The notes: generated from the sequence alone by a model not told the origin. A stretch of 64,000 nt of DNA from Diplolepis rosae (GCA_030998225.1 JAPYXD010000695.1:3143001-3207000); one strand, 5' to 3'. Shown: positions 1 to 12,275, counted from the first letter of the stretch. Translations and numbers: made by a program.

Positions 1-557
1 CCTGGACTCAACACCACTGGATTGTCAGATAGCTTTAAAGTTACAAGTTTTAATCCTGCAAATGCATCATCTTCAACGACCTTGAATTTGTTCACCGAAA
101 GGTCTAGGACAGTCAAATTACTCAAAATCTTTAATGCTTCTGAAGGAATCTCCGTCAGGTCATTATGCCTCAAATTCAAGGTTTTAAGGCTATTTTCCTG
201 TCCTTTGAATGCATCTGGCTCTACTGTTTTTATTCTACAACCCGAGAGTTGCATATTAGTTATTTTAAGAGCTGATAGTGAACCATTTAAGGATCCAATA
301 GTGCTGTTATTGACGTAGAAAAGGTCGATGGACACCTGGCCTGCATAGCGGCGCATCGCTCTTATTAATTGACTATAGTCGACAATATCACATTGAATCG
401 ACAGCTCGTTAGCAAGATTGTAATCGCAAATGCAGGAGGCATCCAGCTTAGGAACGTGGGCTGACCATGGACATGGGGACGTCGCCACCGCGATGCTAAG
501 CGTCCCAGCCAGCAGCAGCAGCAGCAGCAACCGCAACCGCGGAGGTGGTTTCATCAT
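1..557 (-). CDS. Secreted leucine-rich-repeat protein, N-terminal part (3' end beyond window)
   Basis: On the minus strand an open frame runs from ATG ATG at 557 off the left edge: 185 codons plus two bases. Residues 1-25 form a signal peptide: MMK, a proline/arginine stretch, seven leucines partly encoded by six CTG codons, then an AVA-type cleavage site. An LRR N-terminal cap follows, with cysteines near 29, 42, 44 and 56 in CPW...CIC...C spacing. LxxLxLxxN repeats include LKTLNLRHNDL, LTVLDLSVNKF and LVTLKLSDN. VNNST near residue 82 is a likely N-glycosylation site. An in-frame TGA lies about 36 bases upstream of the ATG, so this start is sound. The product should be extracellular or membrane-anchored and act by protein binding. 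The cap and first repeats recall insect convoluted/acid-labile-subunit-like LRR proteins, but I cannot confirm the orthologue. The missing C-terminus would show whether it is secreted, GPI-anchored or transmembrane. Confidence 0.9.
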   Translation of the reverse strand, partial: MMKPPPRLRLLLLLLLAGTLSIAVATSPCPWSAHVPKLDASCICDYNLANELSIQCDIVDYSQLIRAMRRYAGQVSIDLFYVNNSTIGSLNGSLSALKITNMQLSGCRIKTVEPDAFKGQENSLKTLNLRHNDLTEIPSEALKILSNLTVLDLSVNKFKVVEDDAFAGLKLVTLKLSDNPVVLSP

Positions 558-565
558 TGACACAT

Positions 566-580
566 CTGTGGAGAAGAAAG
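566..580 (-). promoter_or_regulatory. Candidate 3' splice acceptor upstream of the LRR start codon
   Basis: Read on the minus strand, CTTTCTTCTCCACAG is a pyrimidine tract ending in CAG. It would start an exon at 565, eight bases before the ATG at 557. If used, the transcript has at least one non-coding upstream exon to the right in this window or beyond. Based on consensus only. Confidence 0.55.
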
Positions 581-1470
581 ATTCGATTATTCACAGATTA
601 GTCATAAACTGGTCATGATAGAATATAGAAGACTTCTCTAAACAAGTATAACGCCAACGTCAATTAAAATAATACTACTACTACTACTGATACTAATATT
701 AATCACAGATTAGAGAGAAAGTCAAGGCTTTGACCCAACCGAGTAAATAGGATAATCTTTAAAGTTTCGTTTCGATTTTTGGAGTATGCTAAGGGACTGA
801 GAGATTTTGGGGAAATTTGGATTCTAATTACTCATAAGTATGTTGTATATATAAGCCTGGTTCTGGAGAAGGATTCATACCTTACCGACATCCATAGCGT
901 GGTTCATGTCTGGGCTAAATTTGCCAAATTTCTACCAAAGTCTTGAGTGAAAGACTTTATAATAATGACACACTATATTGCATACAAATATAGAAAGGTT
1001 TTCCTGTATCGAAATTTTTCGAAAGATTAGAAACAATTTCGATTGATGATTTTTTAGAAATATAAAAAATAACGAAACTAAGTATATGAAAAATGTTTCT
1101 AGAGTATTAATTAAATAACAAATGAGAAAGAAAACTTGAATTTTTTTTTGTAAATTTCATTATTTATTTCAGCCTTCATCTGTAACCTTGTACAGAATTT
1201 TCGAAATTTCCAGAAATATTTTGAACCAAAAAAATCATTTACTTCAGAAAAACTGTTTATAATCTTTCTAATAATTTGAAGGTGGAAAAATGTTCATATA
1301 TTTTATATAATATTGCGTGATAAATTTTTTGAAATCATCAAGAGCTTTGCTTGGGATTTTTCTCAGAAATTAAAAAAATTTAGTAGAAGCATGAATAAAA
1401 ATATTCAAGAAATTTGTAAAAATATTTTAATTACGCATTTTCTCAATGATTATGGATTCTAAAATCTATA
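569..1470. other. AT-rich non-coding DNA upstream of the LRR exon
   Basis: No coding frame is supported. A short TAC triplet run lies near 674-688. From about 960 on the DNA is low-complexity A/T sequence with AAATTT-type words. It is probably intron or 5' flank of the LRR gene. Confidence 0.5.
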
Positions 1471-1576
1471 CTCGGAAAAAAATAGTTTAGTAAAGTTTAT
1501 AGAACTCTTCAAGATTTGGGGATACAGGGATTTACGGAACAGTTCTATAAATTTTACTATATTATTTTTTTTCGTG
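1471..1576. mobile_element. Short palindromic MITE, CTCGGAAAAAAATAG ends
   Basis: The left end CTCGGAAAAAAATAGTTTAG pairs with a right end finishing in TTTTTTTTCGTG. The arms cover about 35 bp each around a 35-bp centre. TA flanks both sides (1469-1470 and 1577-1578), which fits a TA target duplication. The ends resemble the CACGGAGAAAA group found elsewhere in the window. Confidence 0.65.
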
Positions 1577-1922
1577 TAAAAATCTAAATTCTACATTCCT
1601 TCTAGAAAGTCTTTGGAGATCTTTTCTAGCAGAGTATTAGTTATGAAATCTTCGTTATAGACTCAAATTAATTTAGACTTTCAGAAAACATGTACGAGCA
1701 ATCTTCGCGTTTTCGGGTGCCTATAACTCGACAGAATCGAATCATTGAATGACGCAATCCATCCATAAACTAGTACCGTTCCGTTACGAGTCAATGGCCG
1801 ACTTGCTTTGCACCGTAATCCAACAGTGATGTGCTACATACGTATGCCGTGTACCTACAACATCTTTGAGGCGAGCCTCCAAATCGAAGAAACAAGAGTC
1901 TAAAATCGTCCTAGATTGAGTC
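1577..1922. other. Non-coding, no repeat recognised
   Basis: Slightly more GC than its surroundings at 1690-1900. The short minus-strand frame here runs into the inverted repeat and has no recognisable protein features. Confidence 0.4.
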
Positions 1923-2569
1923 AAAGGACCCCGCACCAAATGTATAGAAAATGGCCTTATGATAAAAAATTGTAAAAAAATTTGTTTCTTGTATTTTCGA
2001 ACCTGCAAACTGAAAATTCGAAAGAATAATGTCAGAAAGATGGACAGTTTTTAGACAAACACTTGTCAAAGTTTCGATTTTTACATGTATTTTAATGGGA
2101 AAATGCTTATTTTAGCAAAATTTTTTTTTTTATATTTTATTATTATTTATTTTGTTAATCATCCCTTAATTAGAGAAGCGGATAAATTAACATTTCTTAC
2201 GGAAATAAATGTTCAAATATTTTTTGTATTGAGAATCAGGTTGACAAAATAACTTTAAAACATACATCTTTCTAGTTCGTGGGTATGAACCTTTTGATTC
2301 GGTACGCCTGATCGTCAAAATATAAAAGTTTTAGTCAAATCTATCATAGAGTTTTTGAGAAAAAAAAAACATTTTCCTAAAATAAGAATTTTTCCATTAA
2401 AATACATGTAAAAATCGAAACTTTGACAAGTGTTTGTCTAAAAACTGTCCATTTTTCTGACATTTTTCTTTCGAATTTTTAGTTTGCAGGTTCGAAAATA
2501 CAAGAAAAAAATTTTTTTACAATTTTTTATCATAAGGCCATTTTCTGTACATTTGGTGCGGGGTCCTTT
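1923..2569. mobile_element. Foldback element with about 200-bp inverted arms
   Basis: The left arm starts AAAGGACCCCGCACCAAATG and the right arm ends with its complement. Matching continues for roughly 200 bp on each side (about 1923-2120 and 2365-2569) around a 245-bp AT-rich centre. There is no coding capacity. No clear target duplication is seen next to the arms. Confidence 0.8.
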
Positions 2570-4229
2570 ATAGGTTTGATGTGATGTTTAATTTCTGAGG
2601 ATTTTTCGTCAAGGGTTGATATAAAATGATGAGATATATAGTTTTTGATCTTACTTTCTAAATTGATTCGGGTGAAATTCCAATGGTTTGGAGTCAAAAG
2701 TGAGCCACTCCAATAAGGAGCGATTTCTTTTTCCTCTTCCTTAACACAACAAAAAATTTCCCAGTTAGAGATAAATAACTTTGTATTTTCATAGAGTAAC
2801 AATAATTAAAAATTTTCTAATGCAAATATTAAAAATCGAAATCCACCAACTAAACAAATTATAAACAATTTTGAATTTTTACTGATTTTCGCAAGAGGTC
2901 TGAAAAAGTTAAGATAGAGAAGATTACAGAGAACTAATTTATTAAATAATAAATAACACCAATTTGCCATGTAAATGATCAATGACTTGTAAACTATTTA
3001 TAGAAGAAGGAAGACTTTTAAAGTGAAAATTGCACTCCAAGAAATTGTAGAGTAAGTTTTAAATCTTACATGTAGAATTTGGAGCAAATTTCCTCTAGAA
3101 TCTGTCCTACATTGGAATTTTTTTTTATCTGAGATCTCGATTTCGATGAATGAATTCCAGTTGATGAATGGTCTGGTACGGTCATTCATTGGAACGTTTT
3201 AATTATACGAAGTCTTGTGAACCTATCCTTCAGATTTCGAGTTTAATCATAGATAATTTGATAGGTTAATAAACAGTCGTCAATAGTCTTACTTTTTTCA
3301 GTAAATAGATTATAGGGTCATTGGTCATTCATATGACCAATCAGTGTTAATATCATTTAATAAATCAATTATTTGCAATCTTCTGAATCATAACAACTTT
3401 TCAGGTCTCTTTTATAAATCAGTAAAAATTAAAAATTGTTTTTAATTTTTGTAGTTAACGAATTTTAATTTTTCCATTAGAAAATTTTGAATTATTCTCA
3501 CTCTATAAAAATACGAAGTCGTTTATCACTACATTGGAAATTTTTTGTTGTATTTAGAAAGAATATATAAAAAATAATAAATAATCGCATATTTTTATTT
3601 TATTTACAAGCTTCCAAAATTATTTTATAGATTTACTTGATATTTTCTGAATACTTTAGAAAGCTTTTGTCAATTTCTTAAAAGCTTCAGAATAATTTTT
3701 TTAAATTTTCTCAAATTGTTGAGAATTCTCTAAAAAGTACAAATATTTTTTATATTAAATATACAGGATGAGTTTTTAATCTTGAGACATCGAAATGACA
3801 TAAGATACCTGCATCGAACTAAAAAAATATCCGCTATAGAAATTTTTTATTTTCGAGGGGGAAAAGCAGCTCCGCAAAAATTTATTCCACATTCTCAAAT
3901 TTTTAACCATTTTTATAACAAATTTTATCTCGACAAAAAATATTTCTATAGCATTTAGTATTCTTTATTATTCTTGGCGTCTCTTTAAAGAACAATTGGA
4001 CAAACAGTCGGAAAAAAAGTTTCTTGGTTTTTTTCAATTATAATTTTATTTTATCGATTTTTTAATTGGTGGAATTACATCCAAAAATAACCAAAATCTA
4101 TCATTTTTATCCGATTGGAACTTTTTTGACTCATTTAATTCGAGATAAAATTGTTCACACTTTCACTAAAAAAAAATGATAAACAAATATTCCAAATGAA
4201 AAAAACTGAGGAAGTAGTCACTTTGACTA
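2570..4229. other. AT-rich non-coding stretch
   Basis: No supported gene. Short frames at 2530-2802 and 2998-3189 (minus) lack codon bias or motifs. Low-complexity A/T dominates. Confidence 0.4.
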
Positions 4230-4502
4230 CTCTCTAAATCTGAATCAGTCAAAATCTACTGATTATCAGTGAAATTTGACTGATTCAAATAGCTAAAAAG
4301 AGGTTACTGTAAATCAGTCAAATTTCACTGATTATTTCAGTGAAAATTGACTGATTTGACAGTGAAAAATATTTTTTTTACTAATTAAACAGTGATAATT
4401 AACTGATTTAATAGTGAAAAATATTGTTTTCACTGATGATTCAGTGAAAAGGCAAATCACTGATTCAATCAGTGAAAATTTGACTGATTCAGATTTAGAG
4501 AG
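4230..4502 (+). mobile_element. CAGT-family MITE, copy 1 (full, 273 bp)
   Basis: Begins CTCTCTAAATCTGAATCAGT and ends with the complement ...GATTTAGAGAG. The body is a chain of CACTGA/TCAGTG words with a conserved AGCTAAAAAGAGGTTACTGT block. TA duplicates flank it (4228-4229, 4503-4504). Non-coding. Taken as the reference copy and orientation for the family. Confidence 0.92.
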
Positions 4503-4561
4503 TAACTTTTTTCCGATCATCTCAATTCTTCCTAAAGTGGAATATTATTAAAATAAGAATA

Positions 4562-4839
4562 GGGGCCGTTCACATAATTAAATTAACACATTAAATGTGT
4601 ACCTACGAAATTTGAAAAAAAGTTGTGAAAAGATTATCTACAATAATAATTAATAGCTTCTTTTTTTACTGGATTTTGTACGCGTTAACGAAAAATGTTT
4701 TATAAAATTAAGAGGTGTGATGTGACATCGAAAGGGGGGGGGGGGGGGGGGTGAGGTTTGCGACCATGTGTGACATGGGGGGACGGGGGAGGGGTAAAAA
4801 ATAGCTAAAAATCGCGTGACGTATTATGTGAACGGCCCC
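4562..4839. mobile_element. MITE with GGGGCCGTTCACATAAT inverted ends
   Basis: The 17-bp ends are perfect inverted repeats. Immediate flanks are ATA on both sides, suggesting a 3-bp duplication. The interior contains an 18-G run (4734-4751) and a second G-rich patch. Similar GGGGCCGTTCA-ended MITEs are, from memory, common in arthropod genomes. Confidence 0.85.
4734..4751 (+). repeat. Homopolymer G18 run
   Basis: Eighteen consecutive G inside the GGGGCCGTTCA-ended MITE, followed by further G runs to about 4794. A likely quadruplex former and a likely length-error site in assemblies. Confidence 0.9.
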
Positions 4840-6441
4840 ATATCGTTTTAATTAAAACCCGGTAAAGAAATTTTCACTAATTTCTTTGAACTCTAATGCA
4901 TTGTACGAGATTTCGTCAGAGCATAACCGTCTTATAGTAAGTAATCAAAGTCTTGCACCGCGTGTCGACGAAGCAGTCGGTGCGTGCAATAGAAATGTGC
5001 ATAATAGTTAGTTACATTCATCCGAATGCACGAATGCAAAAGGTAAATGTACGCACTTGAGAAAAACGTGTGCGTCTGAAGTTTAATCGCGTAGCGTGCC
5101 AACTTAAGGTTTAATGACTTTAGAGACTTCAGAGATCCGAGTTTCTTCCTTTAGTACCCACCTCAATACTATTAGTATTATATATGTATATACATTTCAT
5201 TACATTGCACAATATGTTGCGGATAGGCAACCATTAGGATTCCAATCGATTACAAAACTTTGTATAAAAATGTCACTGGTATTTTAACAGTCTTACGTAT
5301 TTGGTGAAACAGATTTCTAATGTGATTTCCACTTCAAAGACACATTATATATATGAGATTGCAATTTCTTCTTCAATATACTTTACTCATTTCGCAATCC
5401 ATTACCGATGATTTCTTTTTCATCTTTTATATTGAGAAAGGTTCATAGTTCAATATTAGGAATTTATTGTTCTTTGCATGGTATATGACGTTATCAGATT
5501 AGTAAAACGTGTGAATATGTTCCACTGATACATCAGTCAGAAAGTCTCTTTCGTAATTATTACGTCAGTTCAACTATTCAGGATTTTTTTTTAACAGAAA
5601 AAGATTTGTAAAAGAATATCTGAATCAAAGAAATAGTTTCTCTGATTGTGTCTCAGGAAATATTTCCTTGACAGGAGGAAATAATCGTATTGTACTAATA
5701 ATTATGTGAAACGACTTGACTGAGGAAATAAACTCCTTTGTTGATGAAATGTTTTTTGCTTGAAAAAAGTATATATATTTTATTCAAAGAAAGACAAATG
5801 TGATTTCGGAATATTTCGTAATTGAAACCTGAAATCATGAAACCTGCTTCATCATCAAAGAAATATTTCATCAATACAGAAAATGTCAATCGCTTGAAGC
5901 TAATTTGTTTTTTATTGATGGGAGTGTTAATTGATTTTATTGCTTAAGAAAAATATTTATTTAGAATTATGCGTATTTGATCTTGATCGGAATATTTTTT
6001 TAAAACAAACTATTGATATTTAATCAAGAAAATATATATTTTACAATAAATATTTACATTATTCGATCTGAAATCAACAAAATTTTTAATGTTTTGACCC
6101 GAAAATTTTGTTATTATAGAGACCAAAAAATGTCTAGTTGACCGAAGACAGTTTATGTTGTTGATTCGACTAAAAAAATTTATTCAGTGAATTCAAACAT
6201 TATTTTATAACGTTAATAATATATTTTGCAAAATTAAAAAAAACTGATCAACTGAAAGCTTTCGTTCACTCCAATAAACGAGTTCGGTCAAATGAATAAA
6301 AACTTAGTTAACCCAACCAAAATATTTTTTTAAATCAACCAAATGGAGTCAATAAAACGATTTTGTTTAACGAACTAACATTTTTTTCTGGATTTACTAC
6401 AAAAATACGATCAAAGAAACGATTTATTTACAACAAAGCTT
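4840..6441. other. Mixed non-coding: single-copy island then degenerate repeat
   Basis: About 4850-5700 has higher complexity (e.g. CACCGCGTGTCGACGAAGCA near 4957) and matches nothing else here by eye, so it is a candidate regulatory island. From about 5950 to 6420 the DNA repeats CAACCAAAAT- and AACTGA-like words and looks like a decayed MITE. No supported gene. Confidence 0.45.
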
Positions 6442-6714
6442 CTCTCTAAATCTGAATCAGTCAAAATCTACTGATTATCAGTGAAACTTGACTGATTCAA
6501 ATAGCTAAAAAGAGGTTACTGTAAATTAGTCAAATTTCACTAATTACTTCAGTGGAAATCAACTGATTTAACAGTGAAAAATACTTTCTTCACTGATTCA
6601 ATCAGTGAAAATTAACTGATTTGTCAGTGAAAAATATTTTTGCACTGTTGAATCAGTGAAAAGGCAAATTACTGATTCAATCAGTGAAAATTCGACTGAT
6701 TCAGATTTAGAGAG
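6442..6714 (+). mobile_element. CAGT-family MITE, copy 2 (full, 273 bp, TT duplication)
   Basis: Full-length, same orientation as copy 1, 273 bp. The flanking dinucleotide is TT on both sides (6440-6441, 6715-6716) rather than TA. Confidence 0.9.
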
Positions 6715-7765
6715 TTGATAATACATCACTCTGGATTATAAATTAATTACTAATATTGTAAACATATACTCTAAGCACATTAATTAAGTAGAATCATTTT
6801 ATTAGTTGAATCATCAATTCAATGGGTTTTAATTGTGAAATTCCCCCCGTACGATTCCTTACATCTAGAAATTATGAAGAAGTACAAATCGGCCCCATTT
6901 CACGCAATGCTTTTAATAGGCGCTTATTAAAAAAAATGCATGATCAATTAATTGATTAATTAAAGAATGTCCGTTATATTGTTGTATATGAAATGTGCTA
7001 GTATGTGTATTAATAAATTAGTAAGACGCGGAACACTTGCTAAGAGGGCCACATGCCCGGTTAGCGTGTCGCATTTTACATGCACGTGTATGTATGCCGA
7101 CATATGTGATCTCATATCTAGACTTTGCCAATGTTTCTTGCAATTATTTCAATTGAACTGAAAACTGAAGCATAGTAAAAACATTTCGACCACTATTGCT
7201 AAGGTGATGGGACAATAGGAAAGCCAAATTGCATTCATGCTTCAGAAATACGTGAATGCCTTTCTCTTTTTTTTTATTCACCTTCTCTCTTCAACCATGT
7301 CCCATAATAAATCATTTGAAATGCGTTCTAAATGGGGAAATTGCATTAAGAGTATATACATTAGAGAAATTTTGAAAATTCTGTTTAGAAATTTTCCCCT
7401 TTCATTTGCGCAAAAAATGTAACATTTTTAAAAATTATTCATAAAATCGAGGAAAATAATCTCATTGTTAATAATTATAACTAATCTTGGTACGAAACTC
7501 GAAGCGAACTTCAGATAAAATGTTTCAGATTGTAGTTATTAATTTAGTAACATTTAGTTAGTTTTGTGTTTTTGTTTTCATTTTATTTTAGATGATTGTT
7601 GCAATTCTTATTCAATTCCAATGATCCATAGCTGATTTTATTCCTTGAAATATTCCCTGTCGCTATTTTTAGTTTATTTTTTATTAAAATTTTCTATTTA
7701 TTAATCATTAAGTTATTTTATTAACAAATGTTTTATAAAATAAAAATAAACTGAAGAGAGTTGTA
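6715..7765. other. Non-coding, AT-rich with a moderately complex part
   Basis: About 6830-7240 is less biased in composition and could hold regulatory DNA. Frames at 6967-7161 and 7237-7422 (plus) show no recognisable features. No repeat matched. Confidence 0.4.
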
Positions 7766-7985
7766 CTCTCTAAATTTGAATCAGTCTAAATCGACTGATT
7801 ATCAGTGAAATTTGACTGATTCAAATAGCTAAAAAGAGGTTACTGTAAATCAGTCAAATTTCACTGATTATTTCAGTGAAAATTGACTGATTTAACAGTG
7901 AAAAATATTTTTTCACTGTTGAATAAGTGAAAAGGCGAATCACTGATTCAATCAGTGAAAATTTGACTGATTCAGATTTAGAGAG
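7766..7985 (+). mobile_element. CAGT-family MITE, copy 3 (short form, 220 bp)
   Basis: Both ends are intact and TA flanks each side. Compared with copy 1 it lacks one roughly 52-bp internal word block near the right part. Confidence 0.9.
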
Positions 7986-8380
7986 TAGAGAATCTTTCAG
8001 TGATTGAAATTAGCCCTAAATTATTAAAATTGAATAAAAATTGCTACTTTTATCTAACACTGTCAACTGAAATTTTGTATAAAACTCTGAATAAATATTG
8101 TTCGAAAAACAATTTTAATCAGAATTTTTTAAAAAATTTATTTTGTATTCCCTTCCAAAATGCGTTATAATTACTCTCCGTAAAAAGTTTGGCCCATTCA
8201 ACAAAACTTTGGTTGGATTGATCAATTAAATCCACTGATATATATATTAGGGTGTGCCAAAAAAACGCGATATTTTTTTTCTTTCACGAAAACTTGAAAA
8301 TACCGTAGAACATGTCTAAACAAAAATTCTGTCTAAAGCACAGCTCGTAATTACAATTTTAAGAGGTTTCTCATCATACC

Positions 8381-9084
8381 TAAAGTTTTTCCACTTAAAT
8401 AACACAGATTATAGGTATTTTATACATTATTTCCTTCCGCAAGCTATGATAAAATCGTTTTTCCATAAAATAAATGAGTAAAACTTATTCAGAATTAAAT
8501 TCTCTATAAAAAATTCTATTGATTCGAATTCCTATCATCAATATTGCATTTTCTACAGAGCCTCAAAATTTTAATTTCTAAAAATTCGGAGTTTTTTGAA
8601 TTTTTAAGCTAAACTATTTAAGATAGGTCAAAAAGTTAAGTGGGAATTTTGTAGTACATTTAGTCCTCTACAAAAAGGTTTGGAATACATTTTTTGTATC
8701 ATGAATATTTACTAAGTTACAGATTCTCAAAGTCTGATTTTTTTCATTTTCAACTTTTATCAAGTAAACTATTGATGGCAGTACGAAAAGTTTAGTAGAA
8801 ATTTGAGAATCTGTAATTTAGTAAATATTCATGATACAAAAAATTTATTCAAAACTTTTTTGTAGAGGACTAAATGTACTACAAAATTCCCATTTAACTT
8901 TTTGTCCTATCTTGAATAGTTTAGATTAAAAATTCAAAAAACTAAAAAATGTTTAGAAATTATTTTTATTGTATTTTAATTTTTAATTTAATTATTTGAT
9001 GAAAAAATATTTTTATCACAGTTTGCGGAAAGAAATAATGTATAAAATACCTATAATCTGTGTTATTTAAGCGGAAAAACTTTA
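8381..9084. mobile_element. Long inverted repeat (foldback) of about 700 bp
   Basis: The left arm reads TAAAGTTTTTCCACTTAAAT, then an AACACAGATTATAGG block, then TTTAGTCCTCTACAAAAAGG. The same order returns inverted up to 9084. The arms are over 290 bp, imperfect, around a short centre near 8770. An upstream segment from 8247 (GGGTGTGCCAAAAAAACGCG) may belong to it but has no inverted partner. Non-coding. Confidence 0.8.
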
Positions 9085-9859
9085 TGTTTTCACTGAATTA
9101 AATGTCAGAAAAATATTTCACGACTAAGAAAAATAATCGTACAGTCAGGAATAAGTCACTTATTGACATTAATAAATACTACTGATTTAAATCAAGAAAG
9201 ACTGTTAATTGTTTAGTGTTTTTTAATTGATTAGATTTGCTTTGGATTCAAGTATTTTGACTATTTTATTAACTTACTCGTCAAATTTGAATCAATGAAA
9301 GATGACTAAATTGAAATCAGTGATAAATTTCTCACAATACAGTTATTTTAATTGACACACAGTCAAAATTACCAACTGCATCGTGATAACTGCATCACTA
9401 CCTTGAATTCAGTAAAATTTCCGATGATTCACATTGAGAAAGTAAATGAAATTGAAAAATGTCTTTCCGCTTCTGCAATTGAGTTTCTTTCCAAGATTTC
9501 TGTTAAACTCGGTGACTTGCTGCTTGTATTTCTGGTCCTTTGGATTTGTCTTTTTTAAGAGTAAGAAACAAGTTTTAGAGGGATTTTCTTGGCATCGTTA
9601 TTATTTATGGACACATGACTTGTTTCTACTAACGGGGCGATTATGGCACGAAAGTAGACAAACTGTTGCTACTCACTACCAAACCACTATTCTAACACAG
9701 TTCAGTGGTATAATGATAATATCTTCTTTCACTTGAACTTCCTTAGAAACAGTTTATTTCCATATCCGATAGCATCATCATTTAGGAAAAGTATATCAAT
9801 ATCAGATAAATTATTCCCCATATCAATTTCATAAGAATGCAAGTTAGAAAATTAAAAAA
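9085..9859. other. Non-coding; decayed word-repeat then unique DNA
   Basis: About 9100-9350 contains scattered TGATT/AATCA words like an eroded CAGT-type element. The overlapping plus-strand frames at 9352-9736 show no family signature, and I do not call them genes. Confidence 0.4.
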
Positions 9860-9930
9860 CAGGGTGTCTACTGACCGGAAAAACTGGAAAATAACCGGAC
9901 ATCCGGTTAAACCGGGATCATGCCTTTTTA
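9860..9930. mobile_element. Terminal fragment of a CAGGGTGTCTAC-type repeat
   Basis: Starts CAGGGTGTCTACTGACCGG and continues with CCGGAAAA/CCGGTTAAACCGGG words typical of a widespread insect DNA-transposon terminus. Only this end is seen. GTGTCTAGCAGACCTCG near 9993 may be a second decayed piece. Family assignment is from memory. Confidence 0.45.
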
Positions 9931-10064
9931 AATTCTAGTCTTATGATTAAGAAACCTTACAAGTATAGTTTACAAATAATTAAATTCTCTTAGAGTGTCT
10001 AGCAGACCTCGAAAACCTGATATTTTCTTTTACTTTTAAAATATGGAAATTCGCGCGAAAATCT

Positions 10065-10950
10065 TTTCACATTCTCATCATATGAGAAGGCATTGGTTTT
10101 ATGTGAAAAATGACTTTCGAAATTTTCATCAAATCTTTACGTTTTGAGACATGTTTTTGGCACACTTCTTGAGGTCTCAAAAAAAGGGCGACTTCGTTAA
10201 CCAGACATTTTTGACCAGCGATTCTGGTTTTATACACTAAAATGTTTTCCCAAAAATCATAAGTTCAGTTTTCCCGCCAAACTATGCGAAAAACGGAAAA
10301 AATGTTGGAAAGCAAAATTGTTTATTTCTAAGAGATCTACAAATTTGCTTGTGACTATTTTTTTTATAAGAGTTATATCTTTTCTTTTAGTCATCAAAAA
10401 CGTTTTTATAAAAATCAAAAATTCAATTTTCCCGCCAAAATATACGAGATACGGACAAAATTCTAAGATATGAAATTGATTATTTTCAAAAGATTTACAA
10501 CTTTGGTCTTGACCATTTTATCCATAGGAGTTAAATCTTTTGTTTATTAATGAAAAATATTATTAAAAATTGTAGAAATATCTATAAAAATAGAAAAAAC
10601 AATTTTACTAACTTAGGGTTTCTTTGATAGGAAATTTCATTATTTACGTTTTTTCATATGAATCATAAAAAATTTTATTTTTGAAAAATATTGAAATTAA
10701 AAAATTTCACTTTTTAACCAGTCTATGCAAGATACGAAAAAAACTTCAGAATGACAAATTATTTACTTTGAAAAAGTCTACGAATTTTCATCTAAGCATT
10801 TTTTGCTAAGATTAATTTTTTTGGTTTTAATTTGAAAAATAACATTAAAAGTAGAAAATCGTATTTTTCAGAAAAACTATGCAAGATACGAGAAAAATAT
10901 CTAATGCAAATTTATTCGCGTAAAAAAAATCGAAAATTTGTATATTCACT
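10065..10950 (+). repeat. Repeat B, divergent copy 1
   Basis: Opens with ATTCTCATCATATGAGAAGG, then TTTTATGTGAAAAATGAC and CAAATCTTTACGTTTTGAGA, then successive modules carrying a GAGATACG-like box (about 10283, 10441, 10724, 10879). More diverged than the copies at 48.9 and 60.7 kb. Confidence 0.7.
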
Positions 10951-12059
10951 CTCAGTTTCTTCTTTTCGATTCTGAATATCGAGAAGAGTAAATTCACATC
11001 AACAATATGGCCATGGATTTTTTATTTTGCAGAATATTTTCCTTAAAATTTGGAAAATACTACAGAAAACGATAGAGAACGTCTGTCAACTTCGTTTGAG
11101 TGAAAATTTTACAAACAATTTTACAGTCAACTGTAATAATTGTCGATAAGTTTTCGAATTTTTTACAAAATTTTTACTCAAAATAAATTAACAGACGTGA
11201 TTTATTGTCTTTTGATACGTTTCCCATATTTTCACAAAGATACTTTGTAATGTAAAAAAGTTATCTTACATGAACGATTCAATGTATGATTAGTCACGTG
11301 GCCCGATTGGTCCATGGCCTTAAAAAAACTTTTCAAATAACTTGTAAAAGTTACTAGTTAATAGATTCTTCAATTTATTATAATTATATTCTCTAATTTT
11401 TTAAAATATTCAAATTCAGTTATTTCTAAACTTTTTTAATTTCTTGCTAACACGATTTTATATACATATTTACTTTCTAATTAAATCCATCAAGCAAAAT
11501 TGGAAATGAGGCTTTTAATTTAGTTTTTTTCCTGAGAAATATTTATGGAAAATTTCGATGAAATGTTTACTTTCTGAAGTTTAAAAGTTAATACATTTTC
11601 GGGTATTTCGATAGGAAATATTGGATACTTTGAAAAAAAATATCTAAAAATGAAAGTATATTTTAATTACAGGTGTATACAATAAGTAAATCATGAAAAA
11701 GGTTAAGATATTATATAAAGAAAATGAATGTCAAGAGGAATTTAGTTCGAGGGAGGGACTAAAATTGCTATAAAACTGGTTGGGAATTCTCAGACCTTCT
11801 TGACCTTGACCGTCGCAGATCATCACGAAGGCTGTATCTTTTCCATGTATATAGTTATGCATCTTTATAGTTCTACTGACTATGAGAGAGTGCAAACTAT
11901 TTTTACCTCATTTCTATTAAATATTTTTCTCTGATCTATTGCAATATGAAAAGTTACCGTTATTTTGTCATTATCGCCTATTTTAATGCTGTTTTAGTTT
12001 GAACTTACAAAATCAACATTTTTATAAAAATTCCTTCTTTTTTCGAAATTTTTAAAAAT
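10951..12059. other. AT-rich non-coding; degenerate repeat near 11100-11330
   Basis: About 11100-11330 resembles 23450-23635 joined to 24350-24400, with a shared GTCAC..GGCCCG.TTGG.CC.TGGCC stretch. It is the same unnamed repeat, without the Tc1-like insertion present there. No gene is supported in the rest. Confidence 0.4.
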
Positions 12060-12275
12060 ATTTTGAAATTCTCATATTGGAAGGTATTAGTTTTATGTGA
12101 AAAATCACACTCGAAATTCCCATCAAATCTACGTTTTGTGACCCCCTGAGTCAGAAAAAATGGTTTTTACAAAAGTTACATAACCGCAAATTACGATATT
12201 GGTTTCTAATAGTTATTTTAAAACTTGAAGAAAGTCAATATTAAAATTCCATTTTCCAGTTCAATTCCAGTTAAT
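12060..12275 (+). repeat. Repeat B, 5' fragment
   Basis: Contains TTCTCATATTGGAAGGTATT, TTTTATGTGAAAAATCAC and the CCCCTGAGTCAGAAAAAATG block in Repeat B order, then fades out. Confidence 0.7.

Noticed and set aside
22..318. Plus-strand frame of 98 codons at the left edge
   Set aside because: It is the antisense shadow of the LRR exon, whose minus-strand reading has signal peptide, cap and LRR consensus.
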